A stretch of 50,199 nucleotides of DNA, taken from the NCBI GenBank assembly GCA_037179515.1, contig JAXCGZ010019171.1, positions 37,501-87,699 of the forward strand. The letters are read 5' to 3'. This document shows, piece after piece, positions 24,260-35,289 of the stretch. The DNA comes from Halocaridina rubra. Taxonomy: Eukaryota; Arthropoda; Malacostraca; Decapoda; Atyidae. The notes below the pieces were generated by a model that worked only from the letters and a program-made list of their open reading frames with translations, was not told the origin of the DNA and ran no database searches. The position numbers were made by a program, and so were the translations under genes. Positions within the stretch are counted from its first letter, which is position 1. Each line of letters starts with the position of its first letter.

Positions 24260-24690
24260 CCATATCATAACCTTTCTTCCTTTAATAAACTGATCTATTG
24301 TTATCTCGGGACCTAATCCTGCCATATTTCTAGATCTTTTATTATTCTTCAACTTTTATTTAAGTCTTAATCTGTTACTTTTTCTTCATGTCAGTCTTTT
24401 CTTAGTGCTGGAGCCCGATGAGGGCAATTTTTTTACCTGTTTCTAAGCTGTTACTTTTTTTTGTCTCAGCGTTTTCTTGGTATGCGGGCCCAATGAATGC
24501 AATTTTCTTGTCTGTCCTTAAGCTTCTAGTTTTTCCTTGTCTGTTTTCTTGATGCCCAGGCCTGATGAGGGCAATAACCTTGCCTGTCCTTGAGCTTTTA
24601 CTTTTCCTTCGTCTCAGTGTTTTCTTGGTGCCAGGGCCAGATGAGGGCAGTTTTCTTGCCTGTCCCAATGTCACACTCATAAAGAAAATA
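24260..24690 (+). mobile_element. dispersed repeat family D with internally amplified core
   Basis: GGACCTAATCCTGCCATATT start and CACACTCATAAAG end as in other D copies. The central ~71-base module (TTTTCTTGGTGCCAGGGCC plus GATGAGGGCA plus TTGCCTGTCC) is repeated about four times in tandem between 24375 and 24670. This creates a spurious minus-strand ORF of repeated basic peptides. Confidence 0.65.
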
Positions 24691-24799
24691 AATGATAGGT
24701 ATGGATTTGTAAGCTCGGTGTAAAATAAAGATATGAATGGAACTTTATGTTAGATTTGATAACATTTTACTTTTTAAGTTTGACATTCGTGGATGTAAG

Positions 24800-24903
24800 T
24801 TTAGAAGAAGGGGAGTAGAGGGGAGAATAACTTCTCCCCAAACTTTCCTTTCTTGATGTCGACTATCCCCAATTTAAGGGGAAACAGCCAAGGTATATGT
24901 ATG
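24800..24903 (+). mobile_element. dispersed repeat family E, 3' part
   Basis: GGGGAGTAGAGGGGAGAATA, CTTCTCCCCAAAC and AACAGCCAAGGTATATGTAT match 18740-18838 closely. Confidence 0.6.
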
Positions 24904-25441
24904 TATGTAAGTTTGTACTTGGGAAGAAAGTAAGAGAGCAATATTTTGGTCACATGCATTTCTGTTTTATATATCTTTTTTTAAGAAATATGATGTTCAT
25001 GGAGTTTTATAAAGAATTTGATAATATTTTACTTATAAATTCGACATTTAATTATGTGGATTTTAACTTAGGATAAAGGGAACCCCTTTTTCCTCATGTA
25101 CTGTATACCCTTTTTGTATTATTTTTTTAAGAAAAGTGTATTGTCTGTAAGATTCAGTGGGGATGAGTAATGTTTGTTATTAGTTTGTCTCATGAGATGT
25201 GCCGTCTCATGCATGACCTTCGCAAGGGTGCTCAACTCTGAAAGAAAATCTCCCTGAGGCTTTATTTGTAGTTTCACTTTTAGTTCTTTGTTTGATGATG
25301 TTGAAGTTATTCAAGGAAGTTGTAGGGAAACTTTCCCTTGTTGGTTTTTTGGTTTTGTTGTGAAGGGTGAAAAATAATGACAGGTCATTATAATGATATT
25401 TTTTCAGCTTCTATGCTTATTTCTATATTGTACTAGAAAAT

Positions 25442-25611
25442 GTGGAGCTCCTGAAGAATTGGGACTAACCTTTTATCAACAGTGAAGAAAGGTTTCGTTA
25501 GTTTAAGTTAGGTTAGAATTTGAGCTTGGCCTTTACGCTCAAATTCTAACCTAACCTAACCTTTCTTCTCTGTTGATGAAATGCAGGTTTCAATTCTCTA
25601 TGAGCTCCAAA
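25442..25611. repeat. about 170-bp imperfect palindrome with TTAGG-like arms
   Basis: Outer arms GGAGCTC/GAGCTCC and inner arms ATCAACAGTGAAGAAAGG versus CCTTTCTTCTCTGTTGAT. The TTAGGTTAGAATTTGAGC stem closes around a short loop at 25526-25535. A short insertion interrupts the left arm. Confidence 0.75.
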
Positions 25612-26221
25612 AACTTTTCTTGAATTCTTGGAAGATTTTGTTTGAATTTGAAGATTATATACATAATATCCCAAACCTCATTTACGCATGAAATTTGAAC
25701 TTGCTGAACCAAATTTGGCCAGATTAATCTCCTCCAAGAAAACTGTGTTGCAACTTATTGAATTTTCGCGTTCTTGGCTTAGTAGTTCACCCCATATGTG
25801 AACTGTTTATTTACGAAGGAAATTTTCTTTTCTTTTTTTCTGAAAAAGTCGTCAGCAGATTACAGTATATCTTTTCTAGATTTCAGTGTAGGGTAAGGTG
25901 TACAGTATACCTATTTGAAACTGATGACTTTTTATTATTATCATGTTAGAAAAAAATACTTGATTGCGGTTAATTAGTGAGACTCTCCCCTGAAAGTGAA
26001 TGAGAGAATACTGCTAATATACATGCGTTGCTTATTTTGCATGAGAGGGATTACACAGAGAGACTCACCCTTGAGAGAAAGAGAGAGATATGCTAAAATT
26101 TTTAAAGTTCTTTCTGTTATTTATAGCAGTTTATTGTTCAAACAATATTTATTACAATGATGACTACCTATAATTTAAGAGTTGTATACACAGCCTTCTC
26201 TAAGGACCCTTTGAAGTTAAT

Positions 26222-26417
26222 GTTCCGGTTTTACGTCACGGATTCCCTTTTCAACCAAGGGCTAGGACGGTTGCCTTCTTGCGAAGGACTTTTTTTTGAC
26301 AGATGTAATCGTTACCCTGAGTGCATGCCCTTGCTAACCTCAGACCGTGACGGGGCGCGAACCCTCGACCTAACGCCTCAGAGTCGCGGACGCTACCGTT
26401 AGAGCCACGGTGACTAC
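26222..26417 (-). mobile_element. SINE family A, full length with perfect 17-bp target-site duplication
   Basis: GACCCTTTGAAGTTAAT occurs at 26205-26221 and 26418-26434. On the minus strand the element runs from GTAGTCACCGTGGCTCTAAC to TTTTACGTCACGG reversed. It includes a T-run expansion near 26290. Confidence 0.92.
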
Positions 26418-26715
26418 GACCCTTTGAAGTTAATATAAATATAATTTTCAATTTATCGACCCCTGCCTATTGGGTCTATGGAGGGGTGTTCATCCCTGCC
26501 CATTGCGTCCATGGAGAGGTGTTCATCCCCACCCATTGTATTGGTATCGGCTTCTAGTAAATAGTCAAGTACATAATCTTGCATCTAGGGATTCCAAGGT
26601 AGAAATTACCGTAATTATAATTAAAAGCATTGTAAGGAAAAAATAAGTTGAAACTCTTCCATTATGTTCACTTTGGCAGCTTATCAAGTAAACATCGTTG
26701 ACAATTATAAATTGA

Positions 26716-26720
<5 letters not shown>

Positions 26721-26755
<35 letters not shown>
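26721..26755 (+). repeat. (CT)n microsatellite
   Basis: About 17 CT units. Confidence 0.95.
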
Positions 26756-26763
<8 letters not shown>

Positions 26764-26984
26764 GAAGTCATTGACCTCATAAGTTCATTTAGCTATTGCA
26801 ACTCTGTTTGTAGGTGTGATATATCATATGGTATATTTCTTTTATATTTATATTTTTTTTTTGAGCGATTTCTCGTCGACTGCACACCCCATACACAAAT
26901 AAACATTTTTCCACTTCATGCTTCGTATGGATGGTAAAGAAGGGAGGGTAAAAAATATGATTGGGTGGGGGGAGTGAAGGTCTG

Positions 26985-27260
26985 GGCATGGGTAGAGCAG
27001 GGGAACGGTTAAACAGCCATCAAGGGACGGGCAGCTGCTCTAGCGATGCCTAGAGCGCGTGTGCCTCCACCTCTTCCTCCCTCCATAGCCGGAATGTTTT
27101 AGCTCCTCCTCCTCCTACCTCATCCCCCTCCTCCTACCTCCTCCTCCTCCCCCCTTCGATTTATGCATGAAAGAACCGCTTTTGGAAATCATTTATTATT
27201 TTTTCCGACGACTACCGGAGAACTTTCACGACCGTTGAATAGACCGCTCTTTGAAGGGAT
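26985..27260. other. locally GC-rich, CpG-containing intronic segment of unknown role
   Basis: Against very AT-rich surroundings, this stretch contains GAACGGTTAAACAGCCATC, GCGATGCCTAGAGCGCG, CTCC-rich runs and CCGACGACTACCGG. It could be an alternative promoter/5' UTR or an unrelated repeat. A short frame from ATG 27046 (MPRARVPPPLPPS) stops after 18 codons. Confidence 0.25.
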
Positions 27261-27333
27261 GGATGGCATTAGACAAAGAAGAATTTGTGTAATATATTTC
27301 GTGTGAAGTTTTTAGCATCTTGGGAGTTGGTCT

Positions 27334-27405
27334 GTGGGATGGGAGGAACTACGTTGTTTAGGGATGGGAGGAACTACGTTGTTTAGGGATGGGAGGGTAG
27401 AACTA
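27334..27405 (+). repeat. 25-bp minisatellite, about 2.5 copies
   Basis: GGGATGGGAGGAACTACGTT repeated with a TGTTTA linker. Confidence 0.85.
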
Positions 27406-27670
27406 TTCAAGTCCCGTTTTTCAGTGTTGACCTTAACCCTCCCTCTCCCGTAAACATTTCTGGGATCTTATCACCCCCCCTGCATCTCCTCTTGTGCCTC
27501 TCATCTCTGTACGTTTCAGTCTCACCCCCCTCTCTCTCTCTCCCCTTCCTCACCCCACTCTTAACCTTTTCCTCGTTTAATAAAGAAACACAGTGTTGTC
27601 ATCACTGTATAAGAGAGGAAGAATTAGGTTCGGTTTAACTTTAAACCTCTCAAACAGATGATGATGTTGC

Positions 27671-27866
<196 letters not shown>

Positions 27867-28966
27867 TATGACAGAAATTCGATCAATTCAAGATAATCTC
27901 TTTCGGTATTAAAGAGGGACTAACTCGACCTAATCAGTTTAGATCAGGTCGATATGTTGTAAACATATATTAGGAAGCTAATGATTGGCTGACACAGAGG
28001 TTACCTGTACGTAACGAGGGAGGGTGTAAACCTTATTAGCACACCTGGAATGGATTATTTGTATTTGATCCAAAGATCTTGTTTTTATCGATGATCACGT
28101 TAAATAAGGCTTTCCTTGGAAACATTTATTTTTTTTTAATTTCCTTAAATACCTTAATTCTACACTCATATTTAGGAACCTAGGTCGGGCATTAATTCTT
28201 TTAAGAATTTTTCGATACATTGACTCATGTTACGAAGTGGATTTTATGTGTTATATTATAACCGATATATCTTTTAGAATTAATCATGCCATAGCCTAAT
28301 AATAGTTTAAAAAAAACTTGTATTTTCTTAACAAAATGCTATTTAGATATCTTCATATTGTGACATATTTTAATATGGGAATTTCTTGGTATTATGAAGG
28401 TATTTTAAACTAATTTTTCTTGTGTCCTGTTATCTCGTCAGGCAAACTTCATCATTAGATGTTTGGGGAAAAAAGTGGAATGGTATCTGTACAAGTAAAG
28501 ATAACTCCCAGTACATTAAATAACCCCATACATTTTAGGTTAGATTAAGTTAGACTTGGTTAGGTTAATACCTAACCCAGCCTTGATTCACAAGCGCGAG
28601 TCCTCAAAGCTATAATCCCTAGAATTTTCTTTTTAAAAACAAATAAATTATACGTTGAACTGCTATTTTTGTTCCCCCTCTAGCCCCCCCCCTTTCCAGC
28701 TTGAATACGTATTCCTATATTGTCGGTGCTGATATAGTTAGATATAGAATAGATATAGAAAAGCCTCTGTGAAAAAAAATGGAAATTAATATTTGTTTGT
28801 TTGCAGTCTGCCTTACAATTCTTAGTCCTTTGCACCCTAACCTAACCCAACATAACCAGGTTAGTTTTGTTAGGTTATGTTAGGCTAGGTTAGGGTACAT
28901 TAGACAATAAATATGAGATATACCTCATAGTATAGTAGCACTAAGTGTTCTTTATTCATATATAGA

Positions 28967-29040
28967 ATGAGAGAGAGAGAGAGGGAGAGAGAGAGAGAGA
29001 GTTAACTAGAACTTTGAAAATTTTTTGCTATGTAATGCTT

Positions 29041-29112
<72 letters not shown>
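28967..29112 (+). repeat. two (GA)n tracts
   Basis: 28967-29001 and 29043-29112, nearly perfect GA. Confidence 0.95.
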
Positions 29113-29115
<3 letters not shown>

Positions 29116-29747
29116 CATTATCTCGTGCGTCATAAATTCTTCAAGGCTTTTAAGTAAATTAAAATTTACGTGCTTGACAGATTTAAAATATAAATAACTG
29201 AATTTGGTTGTTGTTGCTAAGTCGTAGGCTATGAACTGCAGTAACCAAAATGAAGGTTTCCTAAAATTACACATTTAACTTAAGATATACAAAACACTTC
29301 AGTGTTTCATGAAATATTTGTGTTTCAGGTTCATTTGTGTTACTTGTATGTTTTACATAGGACTAGTGATATATTTATAGGGGAATGCAGTCGATTAATA
29401 GGCCTATATCACATTACAGAATATTTTCACGGTAGACATTTTAAGTTTGGATAGTTTTGCATCTCTTTATATATTTTTTTTACATTTAACATTATTTATT
29501 CATATAATTCAAATTTGTGACTTTTTTTTAAGTCTGTTTACTAATGTACTCAAGTGTAAACAAATTATTCGAGTTTTCTTTAAATCCACAATAGAAACTT
29601 CTTTACATTAAACACCTCCATTTTTTTTTTTTTTACGTGTGCCAAGTCTTTTCTTAAACAACGAAAGGAATATTTAATAAATAAGTGTTAAACCTAACCT
29701 TTGGACCAAGGATTAGTTATATAGCTGTTTAGCGTATTTATTTAAAA

Positions 29748-29870
29748 AAAAAAATAGTGTCCGTGTAATAAACCCTATTGTAGCTCCCCGTCTGCTGGTC
29801 CATTTTTTATTCAGATTTACCAATGCGTTTTAAATTATTCTCTACAAACCCACATATGTGTATGTGTACA
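29748..29870 (+). repeat. fragment of a dispersed repeat (GTAGCTCCCCGTCTGCTGG)
   Basis: TAGCTCCCCGTCTNCTGGTC recurs at 41530-41560 and, more diverged, at 33590-33615 (TCGTATCTTCCCGTCTCCTG), each followed by a TTT-rich stretch and ACTNAC/CTTAGTG. Extent uncertain. Confidence 0.45.
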
Positions 29871-30173
29871 TTTATTTATAAGAGGGATTGCCCTCGTACA
29901 CATGTCCCCATGTGCAGTTTTGGCATAATAAGAAAAACTGTTTAAAAAATATCAAGATTTTCTGATCTTCATCCCTTGGTGACGTAATACTTGAAACCTT
30001 AGACTAAGTTGACACCGCAAAGGTAAACAGCGGAATTATAGAAGATTGCTTTGGGCAGACATTTTTTTTCCTCTATTTTTTGCAGTTATTTTGCTTTATC
30101 ATTTTGTTTGTTTTGTTATTGTTTATAATTATTATTCTCTGGAGTTGTTTTAGTTGTTACAACTAAATTACTG

Positions 30174-30352
30174 GAGACGGTAGCGTCCGCGACTCTGAGG
30201 CGTCAGGTCGAGGGTTCGCCCCCCGTCACGGTCTGAGGTTAGCAAGGGCATGCACTCAGGGTAACGATTACATCTACCAAAACAAGTTCTTCGCAAGAAG
30301 GCAACCCTCCTAGCCCTTGGTTGAAAAGGGATTCCGTGACGTAAAACCGGAA
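30174..30352 (+). mobile_element. SINE family A, 5'-truncated
   Basis: Begins at ACGGTAGCGTCCGCGACTCT, keeps B-box-like GGTCGAGGGTTCGCCCC and the full tail to GACGTAAAACCGG, followed by AAG-type repeats. Confidence 0.85.
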
Positions 30353-30539
30353 GAAGAAGAAGTTTATTTTTTTTGCAATAATATGTTAGTATTTTGATTC
30401 TGTTAATAAAACTGAATTATTATTAAGTTGACGTGGCTAGATTTTTTTTTTACGGTTATTTTAGTTTGATATATATATATATATATTTTTTTACTTTGTA
30501 AAGATTTTTTATAATTCACTTTCGTTTAAATAATTCAAT

Positions 30540-30712
30540 TCGCGAGGTCGACAGATCGGTTCCCGTTCAGGACCGAGAGTTTAAGCTGTTTACTGGGAAG
30601 GTTACTGCTGTGGCTGGGCGACACAGTGGGGGGTTGAGGCTTGCACCGGCTGACGCCCGCCAGAGCAGGGGCAATGCCTCTGATAGGAGGGCTAAAACCG
30701 CAAACTTTAACT
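30540..30712 (+). mobile_element. SINE family C, 5'-truncated with a different 3' end
   Basis: GATCGGTTCCCGTTCAGGAC, GAGTTTAAGCTGTTTACTGG and CACAGTGGGGGGTTG match the other C copies. Its 3' part (CGCCAGAGCAGGGGCAATGC) is not shared by the copies at 33.2, 34.2 and 35.1 kb. Confidence 0.7.
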
Positions 30713-30744
30713 TTTTAACTTTAATATAATACAACTAAAACACC

Positions 30745-30930
30745 GAAGATTGATCTAGTCCTCAGAACTTCGACTATTCTTTCAGCCAGTCCTTATCCTA
30801 TGTGTATCACTCCCCTATTTCTGCCTTGTCCTTAACCTTCTACTTTTTCTTCGTTTTATCGTTTTCTTCGTGCCCGGGCACGACGAGTGGGATTTTCTTG
30901 CCTGACTCGTTGTCACACTCATAAAAGATT
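30745..30930 (+). mobile_element. dispersed repeat family D (long subtype)
   Basis: CTTCGACTATTCTTTCAGCC, CCTATTTCTGCCTTGTCC, GTGCCCGGGCACGACGAG, ending CACACTCATAAAAG and an A-run. Confidence 0.65.
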
Positions 30931-30975
30931 AAAAAAAAAAAAAAAAATTTGTGTGGTTTAGTTCAATATATTGTA

Positions 30976-31237
30976 TTTTAGTTCATATGGTTAGAATTTC
31001 TCACGATATAATCCTGTTTTAGTTCATATTGTTAGAATTTCTCTCGATATAATCCTGTTTTAGTTCATATTGTTAGAATTTCACTCGATATAATCCTGTT
31101 TTAGGTCATATTGTTAGAATTTCTCACGATATAATCCTGTTTTAGTTCATATTGTTAGAATTTCTCACGATATAATCCTGTTTTAGGTCATATTGTTAGA
31201 ATTTCTCACGATATAATCCTGTTTTAGTTCATATAAT
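30976..31237 (+). repeat. 41-bp minisatellite, 6.4 copies
   Basis: Unit starts at 30976, 31017, 31058, 31099, 31140, 31181 and 31222 (partial). Each begins TTTTAGTTCATATTGTTAG and ends GATATAATCCTG, with only single-base variation. Confidence 0.95.
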
Positions 31238-31369
31238 TCACTTGACTTATAGGAGACATGGCGAGGCTATTTTTTGCATTTATACTCCAGTTTATTTTGC
31301 ATTTTCGTTTTTGTCAAAAAAAATCTTTAGTTATATCTTGGTTTTAGTCAGCCTATCTATCTATATACA

Positions 31370-31553
31370 TAAGCCATTTTTTCCCTTATAAGGGGAGTGG
31401 CTGAGTCAAGGCCAAATATCCTGACTCTTTGGGAAAAGAAAATGCTGAGGAGGAGATTCCCAGTCCCCTCAGTCCGCCCCATTTAGTCGACTCTTACGAC
31501 ACGCAGGGGAACACGGAGGATGTATTCGAGCCTTTCTCCCCCAGGTGTATTTA
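31370..31553 (-). mobile_element. dispersed repeat family E, reverse copy
   Basis: TTATAAGGGGAGTGGCTGAG, GAGATTCCCAGTCCCCTC and CGACACGCAGGGGAACACGG are the reverse complement of 31727-31883. Confidence 0.7.
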
Positions 31554-31726
31554 GTCCGTACAACTGTTTCCTTTGTGGTTAGACAGTTCATTATTTTAAT
31601 TTCTATTCCCATTTTTGTAAATTGATTTTTGTTATTATTAAGAATTCCTTTATTTATGCAATCCTATTTTAGTTAATACGACAGAATTATATGAAAATTA
31701 CTTGATAGGTCATATTTGGGGTTACT

Positions 31727-31880
31727 CTATACTTCCTCCGTTTTCCCCTGCGTGTCGTAAGAGTCGACTAAGCGGGGTGGAGGGAGGGGACTGGCAATCC
31801 TATCCTCTGTATTTTCTCTTCCCAAAGAGTCAGGGTATTTTGCCTTGACTCAGCCACTCCCCATATAAAGTGGAAAATGG

Positions 31881-31883
<3 letters not shown>
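31727..31883 (+). mobile_element. dispersed repeat family E, forward copy
   Basis: CCCCTGCGTGTCGTAAGAGT to TTGACTCAGCCACTCCCC and AATGGCTCATATA, immediately followed by (TA)n. It is head-to-head with the copy at 31370-31553. Confidence 0.7.

Positions 31884-31964
<81 letters not shown>
31884..31964 (+). repeat. (TA)n microsatellite at the 3' end of family E
   Basis: About 40 TA units start directly at the family E 3' terminus. Confidence 0.95.
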
Positions 31965-31969
<5 letters not shown>

Positions 31970-32288
31970 TCATAGATATTTCTGCCACAATCTTTTTTTA
32001 GTTAATGTAATATGCCATTAGATGACATAATTGTTTTAGTTAATGTGAAACTATTTTTAGTTAACCTAATTACTTGAAGTAAATTTATAAAAGGTATTGA
32101 TGGAGCTCGGAAACATAGTTGTTTCCAATGGCGTTTTTAAGTAATAAAATGTTATTTTAGATAATAAAATACTATTTTAGTTTTGTGATAATTGCCTAAA
32201 TTAAATTAGAAATATAACATGTACTCATTAAGAGCGGAAACTAAAGTTGCGTTTCCTTCGGCGTAGTTGAGGGGAGGGCCTTGCGCTG

Positions 32289-32561
32289 TAAAGCCGCTTT
32301 TACACCAAAGTGGCACGTCACACGTGGTATGCCACGTGGCACGCGAGTTGAAAACGAATATCCGGAAATATATGAAACCTTTCACACAGATGTGACCTGA
32401 CACGTCCCATGTGCCACGTGCAATTTGTTTCGCAAATCGCACGTGACACATTGGACGTTTCACGCCACTTCTGTGTGAAAGGTTTGATATAATTCCATAT
32501 TTTCATTTTCAACTGGCGTGCCACGTGCGACGTGCCACTTTGGTATGAAAGCGGCCTTTTA
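32289..32561. mobile_element. foldback element, second family
   Basis: Ends AAAGCCGCTTTTACACCAAA and the reverse of TTTGGTATGAAAGCGGCCTTT. Interior GTGCCAC/GTGGCAC-type motifs (CACGTGGCACG, GCCACGTGC) and CCTTTCACACAG versus CTGTGTGAAAGG also pair. Protein-like frames through it are palindrome artefacts. Confidence 0.75.
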
Positions 32562-32711
32562 AAAGGTGGTTGTAATTTTTTGCCTGGGCAAAGTAATTTC
32601 GCGCAGCCTGTTGTTTTGACATGCTCGCAACAGGAGGTTCTATTCCCCTCTGGCAAAGTTATCTTCATACGCAGAACAAGTTGTTTGTTTGTTCGTAAAA
32701 ACGCTCTTGTG

Positions 32712-32914
32712 TAAAGGGGGGTTTGCAAGGTCAAACGGTTCGTCGAACGCGGTTCGACACACAAGTGTTTGAAGTGATGTTCGAACGTGTGAACGGGGTA
32801 TTTGGTTGTCGAACACGGAACCAAATACCCCGTTCACACGTTCGAACATCACTTCAAACACTTGTCTGTCGAACCGCGTTCGACGAATCGTTTGACCGTG
32901 TAAACCCCCCTTAA
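32712..32914. mobile_element. foldback element, copy 2 of the 6074-6294 family
   Basis: GGTCAAACGGTTCGTCGAAC at the left pairs with TTCGACGAATCGTTTGACC at the right. The arms meet around 32813-32822 almost without loop. Confidence 0.85.
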
Positions 32915-33208
32915 GATGAGGATTCCTCTTAGAGATTACTTATAATTTATTCATGAGTGACTTATATTAACTGGTGTTCTCTGTGAACAAAAAGTACATT
33001 TAATTTGGTTACCAGAGACATTCTGCTTTGGTCATCATTGATCTTGCTAAGATGACTTAGGCAACCACACACGCGAAAAACATCATTGCCCATTTCTTCT
33101 CCAGAAAAGATGTTTGCGAAGAGATGTTGTAATAGCCTCTTTGGGGAGTTGAACTCGGGATTATCCTGGTAGAAACCAAGCGCGTTATTATTATCATTAT
33201 TATTATTT

Positions 33209-33370
33209 TTTTTTGTGACACCAGGTCGCGAGATCGGTTCCCGTCCAAGACCGAGAGTTTAAGCTGTTTACTGGCAGGTTACTGCTGTGGCTGGTCACCA
33301 CAGTGGGGGGTTGGGGCTTGCTCCGGCTGATGAATACCCATTGTATAATGAAAATAAAGGTTTAAAAAAA
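33209..33370 (+). mobile_element. SINE family C, 5'-truncated
   Basis: GATCGGTTCCCGTCCAAGAC, GTTACTGCTGTGGCTGG, then GAATACCCATTGTATAATG and an A-rich tail. Confidence 0.75.
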
Positions 33371-33505
33371 ATAAATAAATTACCCTCGTCGGGCCTGGAC
33401 ACGTATAAAACAAAGTGGAAGAGAGATGGGGAGTATTGTGACTTGTCAGATGTGAAGGGATAATAAGACTGAGCTCTCTAATCCTAAGCTTGTCAGGTAA
33501 CAAAA
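33365..33505 (-). mobile_element. dispersed repeat family D, 3' half
   Basis: TACCCTCGTCGGGCCTGGAC and GTGACTTGTCAGATGTGAAG are the reverse of the D copy at 11.5-11.8 kb; it abuts the SINE C tail. Confidence 0.6.
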
Positions 33506-33646
33506 GTATATAAATGGATAAATATATACGTATTAAATATACATAGTCAGTGTGTGTGATTACCTAATTGTGTTTACGGGAAAGAGCCCAAAGCTCGTAT
33601 CTTCCCGTCTCCTGATCGGTTCCATTTTTAGACTTAGTGATACTTA

Positions 33647-33695
<49 letters not shown>
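33647..33695 (+). repeat. (GT)n microsatellite
   Basis: Interrupted by TATA once; adjoins the 3' end of the reverse SINE B. Confidence 0.95.
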
Positions 33696-33696
<1 letters not shown>

Positions 33697-33866
33697 GCCA
33701 TTTTATGTGTCACTATTAATCCCCATTCGAATGGGGGTGGAACACAGAGAAGTTGGTGTTGGGGAATTAAGGCTGGATGCCCTTCCTAACGTCCCCGTGG
33801 TAGGCTCGAACAAAGTTTACTTTTAACTTGTCGAGTCGAGTGCTGCCCTCCCGTAGTCTTCATGAA
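33696..33866 (-). mobile_element. SINE family B, reverse
   Basis: CATTTTATGTGTCACTATTA, CCCCATTCGAATGGGGG, GGAATTAAGGCTGGATGCCC and GTAGGCTCGAACAAAG are the family B consensus reversed. Confidence 0.75.
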
Positions 33867-33907
33867 TAAATATATAAATAAACAAATTAATAAATGGATA
33901 AATGGAT

Positions 33908-34109
33908 TCGGTTTTACGTCACGAACTCCCTTATCTCCTAAGGGCTAGGCCGGTTGCCTTCTTACGAAGGACTTGTTTTGGCAGATGTAATCGTTACCCT
34001 GAGTGTATGCCCTGACTAACCTCAGTTCGTAACGGGGCGCGAACCCTCGACCTGTCGCCTCAGAGTCGCAGACGCTACCATTTTGCCACGGAGACTACTA
34101 AATGAATAA
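33908..34109 (-). mobile_element. SINE family A, full length
   Basis: From CGGTTTTACGTCACGAACTC through GGGGCGCGAACCCTCGACC to CCATTTTGCCACGGAGACTA; it belongs to the subfamily with head CTCCGTGGCAAAATGGTAGC, like the copy at 35445. Confidence 0.85.
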
Positions 34110-34176
34110 ATAGATAAATAGTAAAAATAAATAGCAAAATTTGATCATTATAAAGACTATATATAAAATCGTGTTA

Positions 34177-34356
34177 AAGTCTAGTACAGTGGTAACGCGC
34201 TGGCTTCTCATTCACGAGATCGAGAGATCGGTTCCCGTCCAAAACCGAGAGTTTAAGCTGTTTCCTGGCAGGTACTGCTGTGGTTGGTGACCACAGTGGG
34301 GGGTTGGGGCTTGCCCCGGCTGACGAATACCCATTGTATTGAAATGGAAATAAAGG

Positions 34357-34422
<66 letters not shown>
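34177..34422 (+). mobile_element. SINE family C, full length with (TTA)n tail
   Basis: tRNA-like head TAGTACAGTGGTAACGCGC (A box) and GGTTCCCGTCC (B box), body GAGTTTAAGCTGTTTCCTGG, end GAAATGGAAATAAAGG, then about 20 TTA units (34361-34422). Confidence 0.85.
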
Positions 34423-34515
34423 GTACCGCATAATGTCAGTCACGAAATCTTTTTTTTTTATTCAGATAACTGTACACGAGGACATGTGCACATGGGCACT
34501 CCCAGTGATATTGCA

Positions 34516-34571
34516 GTTGTTAAACATTACAATCTATATTTGGTCATGTATAAATTGTAATGTTTAACAAC
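34516..34571. repeat. perfect 18-bp inverted repeat (hairpin)
   Basis: GTTGTTAAACATTACAAT at 34516-34533 and its exact reverse complement at 34554-34571, with a 20-base loop. Confidence 0.9.
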
Positions 34572-34824
34572 TACGTGGTTGTTGAATGCTTATATAAACC
34601 TAGATGTGATATTTTTTTTACTGTAATTTTTGTGTTTGAGCCAATCGCTTGTTCTCGCTTTGAAATCCTTGACATACTTTAAGCTACTAAGTTCGGTCAA
34701 AATAAATGGGGGGGGGGTAGAGCAAATCTAAGCATCCTATAAACTATTTTAAGCGTTTTTTTATATTATTACAGTATATTTATGTATAGTAACGCAATAC
34801 AATAAAAGAAGCTTCTCTTTCGTG

Positions 34825-35000
34825 TGACACCGGGACAGGCAAAAACTGCCTTCGTCAATAAAGGCCCGGGCACGAGAAAACACCAAGACGAAGGAAAAGA
34901 AAAAGGTTAAGAACAAGGTAGATATGAGGTAGTATTACATAAAGGAAAACGACAGACAAAAAAAATAGTCAAAATACAGAGGACCTAGAGATTTTAATTA
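34825..35000 (-). mobile_element. dispersed repeat family D, reverse
   Basis: GTGTGACACCGGGACAGGC, GGCCCGGGCACGAGAAAACA and GAGGACCTAGAGAT are the long D subtype reversed. Confidence 0.65.
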
Positions 35001-35080
35001 TTAAAATGTTTTGCTTTTTGAATTTTTTGCGTTTAATTTAAATTCTCCAACCAGTAGATTGGACCCAACCCAGCCTGCTG

Positions 35081-35289
35081 GCTAGTACAGTGGTAACGCG
35101 CTGGCTTCGCATTCACGAGGTCGAAAGATCGGTTCCCGTCCAAGACCGAGAGTTTAAGCTGTTTACTGGCAGGAACTGCTGTGGTTGGACACCACAGTGG
35201 GGGGTTGGGGCTTGCCCTGGCTGACGAATACCCATTGTATTGAAATGGAAATAAAGGTTTATTTTTATTATTATTATTATTATTATTAT
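35081..35289 (+). mobile_element. SINE family C, full length with (TTA)n tail
   Basis: Same order as the copy at 34177: TAGTACAGTGGTAACGCGC, GATCGGTTCCCGTCC, CACAGTGGGGGGTTGGGGC, GAAATGGAAATAAAGG, then about 9 TTA units. Confidence 0.85.

Noticed and set aside
24402..24680. 92-residue minus-strand ORF with repeated basic motifs
   Set aside because: Antisense of the amplified family D core; the repeat explains both openness and internal periodicity.
32206..32824. 168-residue minus-strand ORF
   Set aside because: It runs through one foldback element into the next; no recognisable domain and no splice signals.
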